Positions 42,747-45,561 of a stretch of DNA of 45,561 nucleotides are shown here, piece by piece (position 1 is the stretch's first letter; each line of letters opens with the position of its first letter). The position numbers and the translations under genes were made by a program. Source of the DNA: Chloroflexota bacterium (lineage in GTDB: Bacteria > Chloroflexota > Dehalococcoidia > CAUJGQ01); contig CAUJGQ010000016.1 in assembly GCA_963170165.1 (NCBI GenBank), positions 1-45,561 on the forward strand, written 5' to 3'. The notes under the pieces were generated by a model. The model saw nothing but the letters and a program-made list of their open reading frames with translations, was not told the origin of the DNA and did not search any database.

Positions 42747-43550
42747 ATGGTGAGGTATCATCCGCGCCCGCCCCGGCAGTCGCTCCCCGGTTGGGTCGTG
42801 GTGATGGCGCTGCTGTTCTTCTTTCCGCTGGGCATCGTGCTGATGTGGGTCTCCACCTCCTGGCCGGCCACGGTCAAGCGCGCCGTTACCGGGGCGATTG
42901 TCTACCCGTTCGGGCTGTATGTGCTGTGGCGGCACACGCGCCTGCCCCGCGTCGCCAAGTTGGGCGCCGCGGCTGCGGCGGCAGCGGCCACCGTGGGGCT
43001 GGCGGTGCTGCCCGATACCTACAGCGCGCCGCTGGTCCTCGGGCTGGCGGCCGGCTTTTTGGCGCTGTACCTGGGGGCGGACTACGTGGGGCCGGGCGGT
43101 CTGGCCGGGCTGCGGGCACGGCTGCGCGGGCGGGCGGCGCACGAGGGGGCGGCCGGCGTGGAGGAGGCACGCACCGCCCCGGAGCGGCGGCTGCTGCTGG
43201 CGCGCGAGATCACGCGGCTGGCCGAACCGGTGCTGGCCATCCCCCCGCGGGAGCGCGACAGCTGGCCCGCTCCTGCCCGCCTGGCGGCGCTGCGCGCCGA
43301 AGCAGCCGCCGTGCAGGCCGCCGCCGGCGACCGCGCCACCAGCCACCTGCCCGAGACCCAGCCCGATGATCCGCTGACCAGCACGGTGCTGCTGGAAGCG
43401 GCGGGCGACCTGGGCCGCTACGTGGCGCTGTTGCACGACCAGCAGCGCTCCGGCGTGCGCGGCCCGGAGGCGCTGCGCGTCCTGCTACGCGAGCGCACCC
43501 GCGCCCAGCTCAGCACCGACCGCGTCGTCGACCTGGTGCGCACGGGGTAA
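42747..43550 (+). CDS. Hypothetical membrane protein, 267 residues
   Basis: Starts MVRYHPRPPRQSLPGWVVVMALLFFFPLGIV-type sequence, giving one or two helices at about residues 13-45, then a further helical hairpin (AAAAAAAATVGLAVLP and APLVLGLAAGFLALYLG) to about 110. The last 150 residues are cytosolic, Ala/Arg-rich and probably coiled (RLLLAREITRLAEPVL, LRAEAAAVQAAAG). No family is recognised. ATG 42747 is not preceded by a good ribosome site; a GTG at 42720 is an alternative. It lies between the MFS gene and the riboswitch. Confidence 0.6.
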   Translation: MVRYHPRPPRQSLPGWVVVMALLFFFPLGIVLMWVSTSWPATVKRAVTGAIVYPFGLYVLWRHTRLPRVAKLGAAAAAAAATVGLAVLPDTYSAPLVLGLAAGFLALYLGADYVGPGGLAGLRARLRGRAAHEGAAGVEEARTAPERRLLLAREITRLAEPVLAIPPRERDSWPAPARLAALRAEAAAVQAAAGDRATSHLPETQPDDPLTSTVLLEAAGDLGRYVALLHDQQRSGVRGPEALRVLLRERTRAQLSTDRVVDLVRTG

Positions 43551-43614
43551 GCGGCCCGCGGCCGGCGCAGGACCGTGCCACCGCACCTCCCGGCTGCAGG
43601 CCGGCCGCTCAGAA

Positions 43615-43643
43615 TTGACCGGCGGGCGGAGCGCTGGTAGCAT
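43615..43643 (+). promoter_or_regulatory. Sigma-70 promoter of the riboswitch operon
   Basis: TTGACC (43615-43620), exactly 17 nt, then TAGCAT (43638-43643). Predicted start is near 43650, about 20 nt before the riboswitch P1 stem. Confidence 0.65.
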
Positions 43644-43670
43644 CGATGGCAACAATCGAATACGCGCAGC

Positions 43671-43777
43671 CTTTCATCGAGAGGGTGGAGGGAGACGGCC
43701 CTGTGAAGCCCGGCAACCGGCCCCAAGCGGGTGCGGTGCCAAATCCGCCCCGATCCGTCAGTCGGGGAAGATGAGAG
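43671..43777 (+). promoter_or_regulatory. SAM-I (S-box) riboswitch
   Basis: The sequence follows the S-box consensus: CTTTCATCGAGAGGGTGGAG, GGA(G)ACGGCCCTGTGAAGCCC, GGCAACC, GCGGTGCCAAATCCGC and a last GATGAGAG. P1 pairs 43671-43678 with 43770-43777. GTGGAGGGA, the GAAGCCCGGCAACC core and GGTGCCAAATCC are the conserved SAM-binding elements. It binds S-adenosylmethionine and stops expression of the following genes when methionine/SAM is plentiful. A terminator hairpin follows at 43825-43857. Confidence 0.93.
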
Positions 43778-43824
43778 GATCGGCGATCCCGCGCCGGTGC
43801 GCGGGAGTGACTCGACCGATGGAA

Positions 43825-43857
43825 GGCCGCATGCAGTTGCATCGCGGTCTTTTCGTT
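43825..43857 (+). terminator. Riboswitch expression-platform terminator
   Basis: GGCCGCATGCA (43825-43835) pairs with TGCATCGCGGTC (43838-43849) with one bulge, followed by TCTTTTCGTTT. An intrinsic terminator directly after the S-box shows transcriptional OFF control. Confidence 0.82.
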
Positions 43858-43897
43858 TGTCCGAGCCGCCGGCCCGTTGCCCGGTGTGGAGGTTCCG

Positions 43898-45151
43898 ATG
43901 TCGTTCGCCACTGCCCTGCGTTGCCGCGAGTGTCACCGCGAGTACCCGATTGCCCCCCGCCATGTCTGCGAGTTCTGCTTCGGCCCGGTGGAAGTCACCT
44001 ACGACTATGACGCCATCAAGGGGGTCATCTCCCGCGAGCGCATCGCCGGCGGTCCGGGCAGCCTGTGGCGCTACGCCGATCTCTTGCCCGTGGGCGAGGA
44101 GCACCGGGTCGATCTCGGCGCCGGCTTCACGCCACTGCTCAAGGCGCACAACCTGGGTAAGCGCCTGGGGCTGAACAACCTCTACATCAAGAACGACACG
44201 CTCAATCCTACCTGGTCGTTCAAAGACCGGGTCGTGGCCGTGGCCGCCACCAAGGCGCGGGAGTTCGGCTTCTCCACCCTGGCCTGTGCCAGCACTGGCA
44301 ACCTGGCCAACTCCGTCGCCGCCCACGCCGCCCGGGCCGGCATGGAGGCGTACGTCTTCATCCCCGCCGATCTGGAGGCGAACAAGATCCTGGGCTCGGC
44401 CATCTACGCCCCCACCCTGGTGGCGGTGGACGGCAACTACGACCAGGTCAACCGGCTGTGCGCCGAGCTGGGCGACCGTAACGGCTGGGCCTTCGTCAAC
44501 ATCAACGTCCGCCCCTACTACTCGGAGGGCAGCCGCACGCTGGCGTTCGAGGTGGCGGAGCAGCTCGGCTGGCGGGCGCCGGATCACTGCGTCGTCCCCA
44601 TCGCCTCCGGCTCGCTGTACACCAAGATCTACAAGGGGCTGACCGAGTTGATGAAGGTGGGGCTCATCGAGGAGCACGACGTGCGCATGTCCGGCGCGCA
44701 GGCAGACGGCTGCTCACCGGTGGCCACGGCCTGGGCGCAGGGCTCCAACAACTTCCGGCCGGTGAAGCCCAACACCATCGCCAAGTCGCTCGCCATCGGC
44801 AACCCGGCCGACGGCTATTACTCGCTCGTCCAGCTCAAACAGACGCACGGCGCCTGCGCCTCCGTCAGCGATGAAGAGGTGGTCGCGGGGATGAAGCTGC
44901 TGGCGGAGACGGAAGGCATCTTCGCCGAGACGGCGGGCGGCGTGACCATCGCCTCCGTCAAGCAGATGGCGGAACGCGGGCTGATCGGCCCGGACGAGCT
45001 GACGGTAGCGTTTGTCACCGGCGCCGGACTGAAGACGACCGAGGCGGTGGACGGGCGGGTCACCGAGCCGCTGCACATCGACCCCACCGTCGAGTCGTTC
45101 GAGGAGCGGCTGATCGCCCGGCGCAAGCGTGAGGAATTGCGCCGGGCCTAG
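43898..45151 (+). CDS. thrC: Threonine synthase (PLP-dependent), riboswitch controlled
   Basis: A 417-residue fold-type II PLP enzyme. An N-terminal zinc-ribbon (Cys9, 12, 24, 27) precedes GAGFTPLLKAHNLGKRLG, NPTWSFKDR (PLP Lys109), ACASTGNLANSVAAHAA and the late VTGAGLKTTEAV, as in threonine synthases of this length. The reaction is O-phosphohomoserine to threonine plus phosphate. The start at 43898 follows GTGGAGGTTCCG. Control by a SAM-I riboswitch is unusual for plain threonine synthesis and suggests a role in the methionine branch (see findings). thrC is given by family; substrate is inferred. Confidence 0.88.
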   Translation: MSFATALRCRECHREYPIAPRHVCEFCFGPVEVTYDYDAIKGVISRERIAGGPGSLWRYADLLPVGEEHRVDLGAGFTPLLKAHNLGKRLGLNNLYIKNDTLNPTWSFKDRVVAVAATKAREFGFSTLACASTGNLANSVAAHAARAGMEAYVFIPADLEANKILGSAIYAPTLVAVDGNYDQVNRLCAELGDRNGWAFVNINVRPYYSEGSRTLAFEVAEQLGWRAPDHCVVPIASGSLYTKIYKGLTELMKVGLIEEHDVRMSGAQADGCSPVATAWAQGSNNFRPVKPNTIAKSLAIGNPADGYYSLVQLKQTHGACASVSDEEVVAGMKLLAETEGIFAETAGGVTIASVKQMAERGLIGPDELTVAFVTGAGLKTTEAVDGRVTEPLHIDPTVESFEERLIARRKREELRRA

Positions 45152-45226
45152 CGCGTATGCTGTGAACCATCACGTGTCCGGCCGCGGGACGCCCTGCGCC
45201 ACACGGACCACCAGAGCGAGGTAGCC

Positions 45227-45469
45227 ATGGCCCTGCATCGTGTGCGCCTGACCTTTCCCGAGGGGCTGATCCGCGACCCGATCATCTGGCAGCTCGGCCA
45301 CGAGTTCAATGTCATCACCAACATCCGCATGGCCGATATCGCCGAGAGCTTCGGTTGGGTGATCCTGGAGCTGGATGGCGAGGAAGAGGAGATCAAGCGC
45401 AGCCTGGAGTGGGCCGAATCCAAAGGGCTGCGCGTCGACCCCGTGGCCGGCGATGTGGTGGAAGGCTGA
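45227..45469 (+). CDS. NIL-domain protein
   Basis: An 80-residue protein whose whole length is a NIL domain: VRLTFPEGLIRDPIIWQLG, FNVITNIRMADIAESFGWVILELDG and EEEIKRSLEWAESKGLRVDPV. NIL domains are found at the end of MetN methionine importers and in archaeal homocysteine-forming proteins. AGCGAGGTAGCC precedes the ATG. It lies 75 nt after thrC with no terminator between, so the SAM riboswitch should control it too. Confidence 0.88.
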   Translation: MALHRVRLTFPEGLIRDPIIWQLGHEFNVITNIRMADIAESFGWVILELDGEEEEIKRSLEWAESKGLRVDPVAGDVVEG

Positions 45470-45523
45470 GCTGAGCCGGGCCGCACCCGCGCCGCCCCAT
45501 ACGGTTGTTTCCCGAGGTGACCC

Positions 45524-45561
45524 ATGCCGGTAAGCGCGGCGACGTATGAGCAACTGGCGCT
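45524..45561 (+). CDS. Partial gene, possible Uma2-family nuclease N-terminus
   Basis: Only MPVSAATYEQLAL is visible before the right edge, after CCCGAGGTGACCC. The start resembles the 'ATYEQLALEDPEG' opening of Uma2-family (DUF820, PD-ExK) proteins, but 13 residues cannot establish this. Confidence 0.35.
   Translation, partial: MPVSAATYEQLA

Noticed and set aside
43418-44677. 419-codon minus-strand frame across the riboswitch and thrC
   Set aside because: It runs antisense through a well-formed SAM-I riboswitch and threonine synthase, so it is a shadow.
1-45561. tRNA, rRNA or transposase genes
   Set aside because: I looked for T-loop GTTCRA-type segments, rRNA-like stretches and transposase motifs and found none I could support.

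Overview
The window is GC-rich chromosomal DNA with densely packed genes on both strands. Most genes have AGGAGG-like ribosome sites and ATG or GTG starts. The gene families point to an aerobic heterotroph of the Chloroflexota, perhaps near Thermomicrobia/Sphaerobacter: LLM-class flavin oxidoreductases, CoA-transferase pairs, COG3375-like acetyltransferase, PCYCGC lipoprotein, NIL-domain protein and Uma2. This placement rests on gene families and base composition only. No rRNA, tRNA, CRISPR array or transposase was found.

Layout: 1-8.6 kb holds the start of a flavin oxidoreductase, a stand-alone receiver protein, a secreted protein, a degenerate uracil-DNA-glycosylase-like protein, a large PAS-GAF-GGDEF-EAL protein, a YkgJ-like protein, small unknown genes and a nucleoside hydrolase. 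8.8-16.4 kb has a secreted fibronectin-III protein and a leftward acyl-CoA block: tandem CaiB fusion, CoA-transferase alpha and beta, methyltransferase. 16.6-18.3 kb is a compositionally distinct XhoI/PaeR7I-like restriction-modification pair whose nuclease carries an in-frame TGA. 18.3-25.3 kb has acetyltransferases, an SDR, a double cupin, YggT, a thiolase-like protein, DUF4230 and BON proteins. 25.3-26.0 kb is an unusually structured intergenic region. 26-29.5 kb has two lipoproteins and a GAF histidine kinase/NarL regulator pair. 29.6-34.5 kb is a surface-glycan type cluster (radical SAM, two glycosyltransferases, sugar O-methyltransferase). 34.5-39 kb has a second flavin oxidoreductase, a RIO kinase and a leftward sulfur/selenium-type operon (YedE, TusA-like, rhodanese lipoprotein, 17-residue peptide). 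39.4-45.6 kb has an ABC1 kinase, an ArsR-MFS operon, a membrane protein and a SAM-I riboswitch controlling threonine synthase and a NIL protein.

The most notable observation is that two unrelated genes, CoA-transferase alpha (TGA at 13716-13718) and a DUF1573-like lipoprotein (TGA at 26755-26757), are each interrupted by one in-frame TGA. In both, the TGA sits where I expect cysteine from the family, the frame continues with family-like sequence to a normal stop, and a strong hairpin follows with its apical loop about 20 nt downstream. This fits selenocysteine decoding with bacterial SECIS elements. Standard annotation would truncate both genes. The YedE/TusA-like genes in the same window are compatible with selenium metabolism, but no sel genes are present here. 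A third in-frame TGA, in the restriction gene, does not fit cysteine and is more likely a nonsense mutation.
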